From NCBI GenBank assembly GCA_946122785.1, contig CAMGYJ010000003.1:27545811-27609810 (forward strand): a stretch of 64,000 nucleotides of DNA. The letters run 5' to 3'. Origin of the DNA: Linum tenue (lineage: Eukaryota > Streptophyta > Magnoliopsida > Malpighiales > Linaceae). The translations under genes and the position numbers were made by a program. The notes below the pieces were generated by a model. It saw nothing but the letters and a program-made list of their open reading frames with translations, was not told the DNA's origin and did not search any database. Below, piece by piece: positions 55,561 to 64,000 of the stretch. Within the stretch, counting starts at the first letter, position 1, and each line of letters starts with the position of its first letter.

Positions 55561-56460
55561 TCATCGACCTTCCCACACTTATTAGTACCTGAAATACAAC
55601 AAAACAAGCACAACCTAGCGTAAAATAGATCGAGGGACGATGAAATGCAAAGTCAAACTATCAAGAAATGAGGGGTAAAAAATGTGTACAATTTGGACCG
55701 AATCAAGAACTCTGAAGTTAAACGTGTTCAATGTGGAGTACCACAATAATGGGTGACCTTATAGGAAGTTACCTTGAATTACACCCCAAGTCAAAAACCG
55801 TGAGGGTCAAGGCCTAAAACGGACAATATCTTCACCGAAAAAAAATTCAGGGTGTTACGGAGACTGTAGATCTGTGGAGATATGGATGAGAGACTAGAGA
55901 AAAACTCAATTTATTGTTATTATTTAAAGTTATTAGTTATCACTAGGTATCATCCAGAACCATAAGAATTGTTTACTTTTCCAAATAATAATAACGGTAT
56001 ACTATTTACGCCAAAAATTTTGTTTACACATCCAAAAAACAATACTAATTGTTTCTTAACTATTTATAATAATATTTGTTTTATAGCCATGCAAAATTTT
56101 AAAAATATTAAAAGACTTTGGACCTGATCCATGTGACATGGGTTCTCATGAAATAATAATTTTATCTATGAGAAAACTTTTCCTATTTAAGTTCTCACAA
56201 TAAGCTACAACATAATTGCTATATCACAATTCTCAAATTTAGAAGAATAAAAAAACATCTCACTTATGAAGACATTGACACTTGCAATGTTAATTGTTTA
56301 ATTTTTTAAAAATTATTAATTTTAAATCCAGTTAAGAATAAATAAACATGTAAATAATCATTATTAAGATTCAAAATCACAACCAACAAGCTCCAAACAA
56401 TAATTTGAAATATTTAATTAATTGAATAAAATCCATTTAACTACCCAATTTATATAAAAT
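55561..56460. other. No gene recognised
   Basis: AT-rich with short frames only. Confidence 0.35.
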
Positions 56461-56699
56461 AATTTACGAAGGCCGACAAGGAGGTCTAGTTGTTGGTCGA
56501 GAGAGCGTCGTCACTGAGGAATCCGGGGTTTTCTCGCAGCCATCATCATTCACTGATGAATTCGGTTCCATGGTTTTCTACGAACTAAAATTAGGGATTT
56601 GAGTTTTGGGCGCCATTCATGGCTTATGATTCGTGTCTAATTGTACACTTTTGATCCTTGTTTCTCTTTGACGTTTGTGGCAATTGAGCTCCAAAAAGA

Positions 56700-57631
56700 T
56701 TGGTTTTACGCTAGGTTTCTTGTGTATCAATGTGTTTTAGAGTCTAACCGGTGAAACCAACCCCAGAGTCGAAATTTGGAAGAAAAGAAGCAAGGACCGG
56801 GCAAAGAGGAGTTTTCAACCACAGTTCATGGTCGCCAGGACAGTGAAGTGGAACCACAAACCGTGAACCGCGAAGCGTCCAGATGTTACTAACGCCAAGG
56901 CAGTTTAAGGTCGCTAAGACAGTGAACTGAGGCAATAGACCGTGAAGACCAGAAGTGAAGCGACGCGTTTTGCTCATAGTTCACGGCCGTGAACTGGGCG
57001 CGATCTCAGTACATAATGAGAGCTAAAAGGAAGAAGAGGGAGAGCCCAAAGTGAGAGAAAGACTCTTCTTCTTGAAACCCTAGAGAGAGAAAATCAAGAA
57101 CCAAGGGGGAGAAGAGGCTAGGGTTTGATCCATGTGAAAACTTTGGAAGTTCCTCTTCCAAGGAGGATCTCTACAAGCACAAGGCGAGTCGGAGGCATCA
57201 CAATGATGGTTTCTTTCTTCCTCTTTTGTGTTCTTCCTTTGTCTAGCATGGAGTTATTTCCCTTTTCACTTGGGTGTTGTAGAACCCTAACTTTTATCAT
57301 GTAACTGATTGTGTGGATTGAATGATTGTGTGATGGTGGTGTTTAATTTAAGTACTGAGGTATTTTTCATGGTGATTGTGCATTTTGTATGCTTGGCAAT
57401 CTATTGTGTCATTCTAACCTAGCTTAGAGATAAGCCCCCTTATCTTAAGAGGCTCAAATTGAGCTGGGTTTTCTTAGGCATTTCACGCCTCCTAACTAGG
57501 TTAATGAAGGGCAAACCTCTAACTTGGATTAGACACCTAGGTTAATTGTGATTGTGTCGTCCAAACCTTGGTTTGAGGGAGAAGGTAAGTCAACCCTCAA
57601 TTGATTGGGCCAAGAGGGCTACAATTGTAGC
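56700..57631 (+). mobile_element. Older Gypsy-type LTR, interrupted by the 57.6-63.1 kb element
   Basis: LTR-like layout: CG-rich short palindromes (perfect 18-bp AGTTCACGGCCGTGAACT at 56978-56995), a purine-rich leader with AAACCCTAGAGAGAGAAAA, then an AT-rich tail. The complete Gypsy element is inserted at its right side (target GTAGC). The continuation after the insertion starts at 63100. No TG/CA ends fixed. Confidence 0.45.
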
Positions 57632-59015
57632 TGATGACTCGGTATTTGCACATGTTTTCCCCTTTGTTTCTTGATTATTTGAGCTTGAATTATCGTGTCT
57701 TTGGCCTATTTTACGCTAGGTTGTGTTCCTTTGTCATATTTCAGGTCCTAACACATAAATTAAAGCATAGGCGCAAGTTTCAAGTCAATCAAAGATCAAT
57801 TGACAATTTGGGAGAAGAAACTCGGGCATGACCTGAAGAAGAATGGATTTCTACCTCACTTTATGGACAAAGAATCATGCAAGCTTGTCATAAAAAGAAA
57901 GAGGACGATACTACGAGCGTCTGGGATCAAACGGCGACTGATTCGGAGTCCGGACGAGGGAGAAACGAAGCATTAAACAGAGGCTGAGCAAGCCACACGA
58001 GCATCCTGGAACTCCACACGGCCGTGTGGGTCGTGGCCGTATGGAAATCACCGAGCCTTCACACGGGCAGCTGAGAAAGCCACACGGCCGTGTGGCTAGG
58101 CCGCGTGATCGGGAATTCCTGTTTAAAATTCGATTTTTAGCAAAAGGAAAGGAGAGAGCGGGGTTTTTTGGTTCCCAAACACGCAAGGGACGAACCCTAG
58201 AGAGAGAGAGCGACTTGGGAACATTCTTGGAGCTATTTTGGAGGATTTCTTCGCCATTGGAGCTCAGGAATCAAGCTTGGAGATGGAGATTGAAGATCTA
58301 GATCAGATTTCTGCAGTCTCTCTCTTCTCTATGGAGTAACTTCCCTTCATTTAGGTTTTGAGGAACCCTAGTTCCATGTGTTAGGATCTTTCTTGTATGA
58401 AATTTTGGATGCTATATTGTTTGATTATAATCGATTGAGGCATGATTTATTGAGTCAATTGAATCTTGATCAAATCCTCTTGATTTCTGCTTTAACCTAT
58501 GATAGATAGAATCTGATTAGGTTAAGAGAGCTTCCTTGATTGATAGTGGTGAATTGGTTGTGCGAGAGTCAATCAATTCACTGCTTTGTACTGGAATTCA
58601 TTCCAGTAGTGGAGTTCTGTGTTTATAGCCTCAGCTTTCTATCATGGTGAAGACTAGTCGTCTGCCGGGTAGTTGGACTAAGAGGGCTTGGTCAGCTTAA
58701 GAGATTCCAAGCTAATTTAGGATCTTCCGCAGTTTAATCAACAGTAGATCAACCAAAGGTAATTGCAACTTGGACCTAATTGAGGAGCTAGGGGGAATCA
58801 TAACTAAGTGAGTTCCCAACTTGTAATTAGTAGAGTAGTCAGTAGAGTAGTTTATAAATCAATCCTTAATCTAGTTTGCTAGATAATGAACTGAAGCTGA
58901 GTAATAGTAACTCTAGAGACCCGTGGATTCGATATTTATTACTTGTGCCACTATACTGCAGTCCCTTTCATTGGTTACACTTGGCCATTGTTAGGTGTTG
59001 TGTTTTAGCGTGTCA
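57632..59015 (+). repeat. 5' LTR of copy A
   Basis: 1384 bp, TG...CA. It has two perfect 16-bp palindromes CCACACGGCCGTGTGG (58014-58029 and 58080-58095) in its upstream half, then a CCCTAGAGAGAGAGAG leader-like stretch at about 58194. Confidence 0.93.
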
Positions 59016-59021
59016 AGTTTT

Positions 59022-59040
59022 TGGCGCCGTTGCCGGGGAC
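59022..59040 (+). other. Primer-binding site, tRNA-Asp type
   Basis: TGGCGCCGTTGCCGGGGAC lies 6 bp after the 5' LTR and is complementary to the 3' end of plant tRNA-Asp (CCCCGGCAACGGCGCCA). This primer is common in Athila/Tat-type Gypsy elements. Confidence 0.9.
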
Positions 59041-59152
59041 TTTCTAGATTATTAGGAAAGGCAGAAGTTTGTTACTTTAGCGTTTTTCTTTTGTTTTCCG
59101 CCCCTGCTTTTCACTTGGGTGTTTTTTGTTTTTGTTGGTGCAGATCTGAATC

Positions 59153-60340
59153 ATGGACCCTCATGGCTTCTCCAATCATTGGGGGTATCCACCACCATCC
59201 GAGTGGTATTACCCCGAGACTTCCTGGAGTAACCAAGGAGGAGAAGACTATGGAGTCGGGTTCCAGTACCAACCCCCTTTCTACGGAGAACAATCAGACC
59301 CCTGGGCATATCAAGAACAACCTCCTTATCGAGAAGAATTTCTCCCACAACCAGAGGGGCCATTGGAGCTGGAGTTACCCATGGCGGCCTTCACGGGCCA
59401 TTCTGCAGAGCCATGCTACACTCCACAGCCAGATCCAAACTATGAATTGAGGCTTCTCATGGAGCAGTTTGCTCGAGACTGTGAGAGATCATGCTCCAGG
59501 ATGGATCATTGTGTCCATGCCTATCGTGAAACAGAGGAGATCCTCCTGGGCCTTAAGAAGAGCGTCGATGATCTTGGGCGATCTTGTGCACAAACTGCTC
59601 CAGATCACCCTTATGTTACCATACTAGAAGAGGAGGAAGAAGAAGGCTACAAGGACATTGTGGAGCACACTGAAGTTGTCACGGAGAGCTCTCGTGATGA
59701 TCATGATCAGGAATGTCCTATCATAGCCGACCACACCTTCCCACATCCCACACCGAGCTTTGAAGAGGCGGGCATGAGTGAGGAGATGCAAGAAGATCTC
59801 ATGAAAGAAATTGCTTGGCAACTTGCTCTCCAATCCGTGCTAGAAGAAGAAGAGCAAGAAAGGGTGCAGAAAGAAGTTGTGGAGGATGACGAAAGTGAAG
59901 CAGGAGGAGTTCTTGATCATTTCCCAGGGGTGATACCACATGAAGAAGAAAGGGAGGTTGAAGAAGAAATTGGCGTCCAGGCTGAGGACGGAGTTAAGGT
60001 GGAAGAGGCCTGCTCCGGCCATGAGTTACATGTGATATCTCCACTAAACTTCGAGGAGCTGCTTGGCAAGGACCCATTTGCAGTGTCTCTTTGCCAGACC
60101 AAGGCCACATCGACATCGGTCCCTCTTGGTGGACGCGATGGTGGCCAATCGATGTTGTCTTATTTGGTTTGGGGCAATGAGACGAGAGAAGAGAAGAAGA
60201 GGTCTCGAGGGTGGAGACTTCATCTGCATCAAGTGCACGAGCCTTCATCACCTGCCACACCACCTGCTTGTGACTTGAGACTCCACCTCATAGATGAGAA
60301 CCTCAACTACAAGGAGGTTCTAGCATGGACCGAAACTTAG
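59153..60340 (+). CDS. Gag-region-like ORF of the non-autonomous retrotransposon (395 aa)
   Basis: The only long frame of copy A, starting 112 nt after the primer-binding site (ATG at 59153). Residues 1-100 are rich in Pro, Tyr, Trp and Gln (DPHGFSNHWGYPPPSEWYYP). Residues about 100-150 look helical with Cys and Arg (LRLLMEQFARDCERSC). About 160-290 is strongly acidic. The C-terminus has LGKDPFAVSLCQ and DLRLHLIDENLNYKEVLAWT, the latter conserved in copy C. There is no zinc knuckle, protease or RT motif. Position argues for a gag-derived structural protein, but I do not recognise a Pfam gag core, so function is open. Confidence 0.75.
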   Translation: MDPHGFSNHWGYPPPSEWYYPETSWSNQGGEDYGVGFQYQPPFYGEQSDPWAYQEQPPYREEFLPQPEGPLELELPMAAFTGHSAEPCYTPQPDPNYELRLLMEQFARDCERSCSRMDHCVHAYRETEEILLGLKKSVDDLGRSCAQTAPDHPYVTILEEEEEEGYKDIVEHTEVVTESSRDDHDQECPIIADHTFPHPTPSFEEAGMSEEMQEDLMKEIAWQLALQSVLEEEEQERVQKEVVEDDESEAGGVLDHFPGVIPHEEEREVEEEIGVQAEDGVKVEEACSGHELHVISPLNFEELLGKDPFAVSLCQTKATSTSVPLGGRDGGQSMLSYLVWGNETREEKKRSRGWRLHLHQVHEPSSPATPPACDLRLHLIDENLNYKEVLAWTET

Positions 60341-60621
60341 GAGCCATCGTCCGGCTCACGACGTGAAAGAAGCGCTTGTTGGGAGGCAACCCAACCAGTC
60401 GGTTTGCATTTCTTTCTCTATTTATCCTCGGTTGAGTCAGTTTTGTTATTTGATTTTAGATTCAATAACTCAACCTTTGTGAGATTTTGTGTGGTGTTTG
60501 TGTTCTGATTACTCTCTCTTCCTGGAATGCACCGCCTGACCCGTACATCATCATTCACCCTTGATCTGGTAACTTCGTTCTACCCTCCTTATCTTTCCTC
60601 CATTGAGGACAATGTCGTGCT

Positions 60622-60636
60622 TAAGTGTGGGGGGTG
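60622..60636 (+). other. Internal polypurine-tract-like element
   Basis: TTAAGTGTGGGGGGTG about 1.08 kb upstream of the 3' polypurine tract repeats that tract's AGTGTGGGGGG core. It is conserved at 37853-37868 and, altered, at about 27350-27362. It may act as a second plus-strand primer. Confidence 0.4.
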
Positions 60637-60676
60637 TTCGATTATGTATGCGGGTGAATGTTTGGATGTTTGTGTG

Positions 60677-60722
60677 CTTGGAGCCTAGTCCACTGTCCAA
60701 ATTTCGATTTGAGGGCTCCAAG
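60677..60722 (+). ncRNA. Conserved nested hairpin in copy A
   Basis: Outer stem CTTGGAGCC (60677-60685) with GGCTCCAAG (60714-60722), perfect. Inner stem CAAAT-TTCG-ATTTG (about 60698-60711) closed by a UUCG tetraloop. Related forms are at 27519-27570 (with compensatory changes) and 37904-37951 (degenerate). Confidence 0.55.
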
Positions 60723-61698
60723 TACGTGTTTCCATGCAAATTGCCTGCTCAGTATGCTTTGAATTGACAGACTCTATAGTAATGTGCAACCTGGGGAGGT
60801 AGTGTAGCACTATGGAGGATGTTGAAGTATAAGATTTTTCCTATCTAGCTCTCTGCTGTTCAGGTTGATTTTGTGAATTAGTGGAGCTAAGACCGTTGAA
60901 TTCATGTGGTAATGGTGACTCTATTTGGATTGTGTTATGGACTCGTGTATCGAACAGGGTGCTCATATGGAAAATGGGAAGCAGTTGGTCCTCCATGTCA
61001 AAATCATTAAATCTTAAACATGGGGTAAGCCCAACGTGTGCGGCACCGTTCATTGCACAAAATCGGGTTTTGGAAGAGATTTTAGTGATCCTTAGTGGGG
61101 TACTCCTACAAGGTGAAGCTAAGTTGTCTCTAGTACAAGTAAAACTTCCACCCGTTGAACGGTTTGCATACTTGAGGATGTGTTTTTAAGGGCACGGATA
61201 GAGCTTCCGGCCCCCCTTAATTTCATTGACCCTCCACACGAGTTGAGGAAAAGGAGTTAAAAGAAGTACTCTGGCGAGCGCCAGGTGTACAGAAATTGCT
61301 CTTGCTCGACTAATAAGGGTCGACCATGCAAAAGACTGCAGTTGGAACCCCACCAAATGAAAGAAAAAAAGAAAAATGTAAATGAAAGTGAGAAAAAGGG
61401 GTTTCAACGGTGAAATGAAGTGAAAGAGCACCCCGGTACAACGAGTCCTTGGTTGTGAATGGTGTGAGTTCCTTTATCCATGAACTGGTTGTCTTACTTC
61501 CACTTCTTCTCATGATCCTGGCTTGAGTCTAGTACTCGCATTGAGAGAGATAGGGGACATCTTAGAAGACCAGTTGACCTCGTAAGCTGCTATATGATCT
61601 AGGAAATCCTCTACCGAAGATCGTGGTTGTGTGTTGCTATAGAGGCTGGAGAGCTACATTGGTTTGAGTTAGGTATGCTTGGGGACAAGCAAACAGTT

Positions 61699-61713
61699 CA
61701 GTGTGGGGGGATT
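61699..61713 (+). other. 3' polypurine tract of copy A
   Basis: CAGTGTGGGGGGATT directly before the TGATGACTCGG start of the 3' LTR. Confidence 0.85.
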
Positions 61714-63094
61714 TGATGACTCGGTATTTGCACATGTTTTCCCCTTTGTTTCTTGATTGTTTGAGCTTGAATTATCGTGTCTTTGGCCTATTTTACGCTA
61801 GGTTGTATTCCTTTGTCATATTTCAGGTCCTAGCACATAAATTGAAGCATAGGCGCAAGTTTCAAGTCAATCAGAGATCAATTGACAATTTGGGAGAAGA
61901 AACTCGGGCATGACCTGAAGAAGAATGGATTTCTACCTCACTTTATGGACAAAGAATCATGCAAGCTTGTCATGAAAAGAAAGAGGACAATACTCCGAGA
62001 GTCTGGGATCAAACGGCGACTGATTCGGAGTCCGGACGAGGGAGAAACGAAGCATTAAACAAAGGCTGAGCAAGCCACACGGGCATCCTGGAACTCCACA
62101 CGGCCGTGTGGGTCGTGGCCGTGTGGAAATCACCGAGCCTTCACACGGGAAGCTGGGAAAGCCACACGGCCGTGTGGCCTGGCCGCATGATCGAGAATTC
62201 CTGTTTAAAACCCGATTTTCAGCAAAAGGAAAGAAGAGAGCAGGGTTTTTGGTTCCCAAACACGCAAGGGACGAACCCTAGAGAGAGAGCGACTTGGGAA
62301 CATTCTTGGAGCTATTTTGGAGGATTTCTTCGCCATTGGAGCTCAGGAATCAAGCTTGGAGATGGAGATTGAAGATCTAGATCAGATTTCTGCAGTCTCT
62401 CTCTTATCTATGGAGTAACTTCCCTTCACTTAGGTTTTGAGGAACCCTAGTTCCATGTGTTAGGATCTTTCTTGTATGAAGTTTTGGATGCTATATTGTT
62501 TGATTATAATCGATTGAGGCATGATTTATTGAGTCAATTGAATCTTGATCAAATCCTCTTGATTTCTGCTTTAACCTATGATAGATAGAATCTGATTAGG
62601 TTAAGAGAGCTTCCTTGATTGATAGTGGTGAATTGGTTGTGCGAGAGTCAATCAATTCACTGCTTTGTACTGGAATTCATTCCAGTAGTGGAGTTCTGTG
62701 TTTATAGCCTCAGCTTTCTATCCTGGTGAAGACTAGTCGTCTGCCGGGTAGTTGGACTGAGAGGGCTTGGTCAGCTTAAGAGATTCCAAGCTAATTTAGG
62801 ATCTTCCGCAATTTAATCAACAGTAGATCAACCAAAGGTAATTGCAACTTGGACCTAATTGAGGAGCTAGGGGGAATCATACCTAAGTGAGTTCCCAACT
62901 TGTAATTAGTAGAGTAGTCAGTAGAGTAGTTTATAAATCAATCATTAATCTAGTTTGCTAGATAATGAACTTAAGCTGAGTAATAGTAACTCTAGAGACT
63001 CGTGGATTCGATATTTATTACTTGTGCCACTATACTGCAGTCTCTTTCATTGGTTACACTTGGCCATTGTTAGGTGTTGTGTTTTAGCGTGTCA
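61714..63094 (+). repeat. 3' LTR of copy A
   Basis: 1381 bp. Carries the same two palindromes (62096-62111 and 62162-62177). It is followed by the GTAGC duplication and the rest of the host LTR. Confidence 0.93.
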
Positions 63095-63099
63095 GTAGC

Positions 63100-63500
63100 C
63101 TCTAATGTTTTCCTTGCCTTAGCAATTGAGAGATGGTTTCTAACCATTGTTGCACATCCTACTGGTCGCAATTGCCTTGTCACACATCGTTTCATTTGAT
63201 CCCACGATTCATGGTAGTTGGTTAGGGGGAAGCAACACCCAAGAGAATTTCTCACCAAGAGTTTTCCTCCACTTTATTTTTCAAGTCTTGCTTTTCAATA
63301 GTAGATTGTAGACATTTTCGCAAAACAACAATCCGCTAGATAATGTTTCAAACAATCGAAGCAGGGGTACATGGGTCGGCCCGGATCAATATTTAAACAT
63401 ACTTGCCATATATTGCACCCATCTAAGATTTATACTTGGGCCTTAGGTGGGATTTTAGTGTGATAGTCGGAGCGAGTCAGCTTACGAGCCACGAGGACCC
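63100..63500 (+). mobile_element. Continuation of the interrupted older retroelement sequence
   Basis: Joins the sequence at 57626 across the target duplication. No coding frame of note. The end of the older element is not resolved. Confidence 0.4.
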
Positions 63501-63505
63501 ATTAC

Positions 63506-63508
<3 letters not shown>

Positions 63509-63541
<33 letters not shown>

Positions 63542-63571
63542 TGTGATAGAGAGAGAGAGAGAGAGAGAGAC
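63509..63571. repeat. (GT)n followed by (GA)n microsatellite
   Basis: About 15 GT units (63509-63539), a short break, then about 12 GA units (63547-63570). The Cys-Val frame across it is an artefact. Confidence 0.95.
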
Positions 63572-64000
63572 GAACAAAGTGAGAATTCGTCGCCGGAGGA
63601 GGAACGGACCAGGCGACTAGCAAGTTGGGAACGTCTTGAGAAGATGCTGATTGGAGCTGGGAGCGCTGCCGAAGAAGACGACGTCGATTGGAGCGAGTTA
63701 GTCGGAGATTAATGAGGAAGTCTGAGGCTTACCAAGCTGCCGGAGATTAGTGAGGAAGTCGGAATTTCGTTCTCCGACGGCAGAACCTGGAGATGTCGGC
63801 GGCTATCTTCCTCGGAATCGTCGTACGCATTTTTTTAAATTTTAGTTTCTATTTAATTTTGAATTGAAAAACTTATGTGTCAATGACGTGGCATCTACGT
63901 GACTTTCACGTTTTTGTCACGTCAACAAAAGTCAACATTAAGTTGACCACCGTCTGGTCAACCACTATCTTTAATGGTCAACAAAATCATCAAGCACAAA
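63572..64000. other. Window end, no gene recognised
   Basis: Contains a short direct repeat (GGAGATTA.TGAGGAAGTC at about 63707 and 63744). At 63870-63990 there is GACGTGGCATCTACGTGACTT and GTCAAC-rich sequence like the arms of Mutator-like elements in this window, so an element may continue past the edge. Confidence 0.35.

Larger units (their letters stand above)
60341..61698 (+). other. Long noncoding 3' interior of copy A with conserved blocks
   Basis: Holds GGGAGGCAACCC (60381-60392, within a TTGGG...CCCAA stem), the block CATTGAGGACAATGTCGTGC and TTAAGTGTGGGGGGTG (60601-60636), the nested hairpin (60677-60722), and GCTTGGGGACAAGCAAAC (61677-61694). All but the last are also found in copy C, and all but the first in copy B. 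Confidence 0.7.
57632..63094 (+). mobile_element. Complete non-autonomous Ty3/Gypsy-type LTR retrotransposon without pol (5.46 kb, copy A)
   Basis: 5' LTR 57632-59015 and 3' LTR 61714-63094 both run from TGATGACTCGG to TTTTAGCGTGTCA and differ at about three dozen positions by eye (2-3%). A 5-bp target duplication GTAGC flanks the element (57627-57631 and 63095-63099). A primer-binding site for tRNA-Asp follows the 5' LTR and a polypurine tract precedes the 3' LTR. The 2.7-kb interior has a single 395-codon ORF and a 1.37-kb noncoding part. No protease, reverse transcriptase, RNase H or integrase is present, so it must depend on an autonomous relative. Confidence 0.93.

Noticed and set aside
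59022..59040. tRNA-Asp-like sequence as a tRNA gene
   Set aside because: Only the complement of the tRNA 3' end is present, directly after an LTR. It is a primer-binding site.
63509..63712. Cys-Val repeat protein
   Set aside because: The first half is translation of (GT)n and (GA)n. The remainder has no recognisable domain.

Overview
The window is nuclear DNA of a flowering plant, most likely a eudicot. The evidence is three intron-rich genes of plant-only or plant-typical families, all on the minus strand, set in AT-rich DNA packed with plant-type transposons. I cannot name the species. No tRNA, rRNA, CRISPR or bacterial-type operon was seen.

Host genes. (1) 1-3266: the 5' part of an ACT-domain protein kinase of the STY8/STY17/STY46 type, nine exons visible, running off the left edge inside the kinase domain. 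(2) 20076-22087: a complete seven-exon gene for the plastid ankyrin-repeat protein AKRP (EMB2036 type). (3) 50251-52068: a complete seven-exon prolyl 4-hydroxylase of the ER/Golgi membrane. The splice sites and phases of all three were worked out by hand and give unbroken frames. The first two belong to chloroplast-biogenesis families and the third to cell-wall glycoprotein modification. Nothing suggests they are co-regulated.

Mobile DNA fills most of the rest. DNA transposons with readable terminal inverted repeats (TIRs) and target-site duplications (TSDs) include PIF/Harbinger-type elements (4020-4903; 54526-55102), hAT elements (5072-6240; 7138-10709 with a deleted transposase; 17309-17754) and Mutator-type elements (6442-6826; 14462-14957; 22162-23569 carrying a captured DUF1191 gene fragment). 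More decayed Mutator-like arms lie at 35.8-41.8 kb. Five Helitron 3' ends are visible (16095, 20069, 44350, 49627 on plus; 30522 on minus), with decayed Helitron Rep sequence at 18.2 and 46.7-49.1 kb.

LTR retroelements. A young Ty3/Gypsy-type element at 57632-63094 is complete, with two LTRs, a 5-bp TSD, a tRNA-Asp primer-binding site and a polypurine tract, but it encodes only one gag-region-like ORF and no pol. Relatives lie at 26.6-30.1 and 37.1-38.4 kb. The three share conserved noncoding blocks, including a nested hairpin whose outer stem shows two compensatory base-pair changes. There are also a decayed Gypsy gag (24.3-25.7 kb), Copia remnants (42.5-43.1 and 46.35-46.72 kb) and several LTR pieces.

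The most striking arrangement is around AKRP. A Mutator element sits 74 bp upstream of its start codon and a Helitron ends 6 bp after its stop codon, so nearly all of its proximal promoter and 3' UTR must come from transposon DNA or from sequence beyond it.
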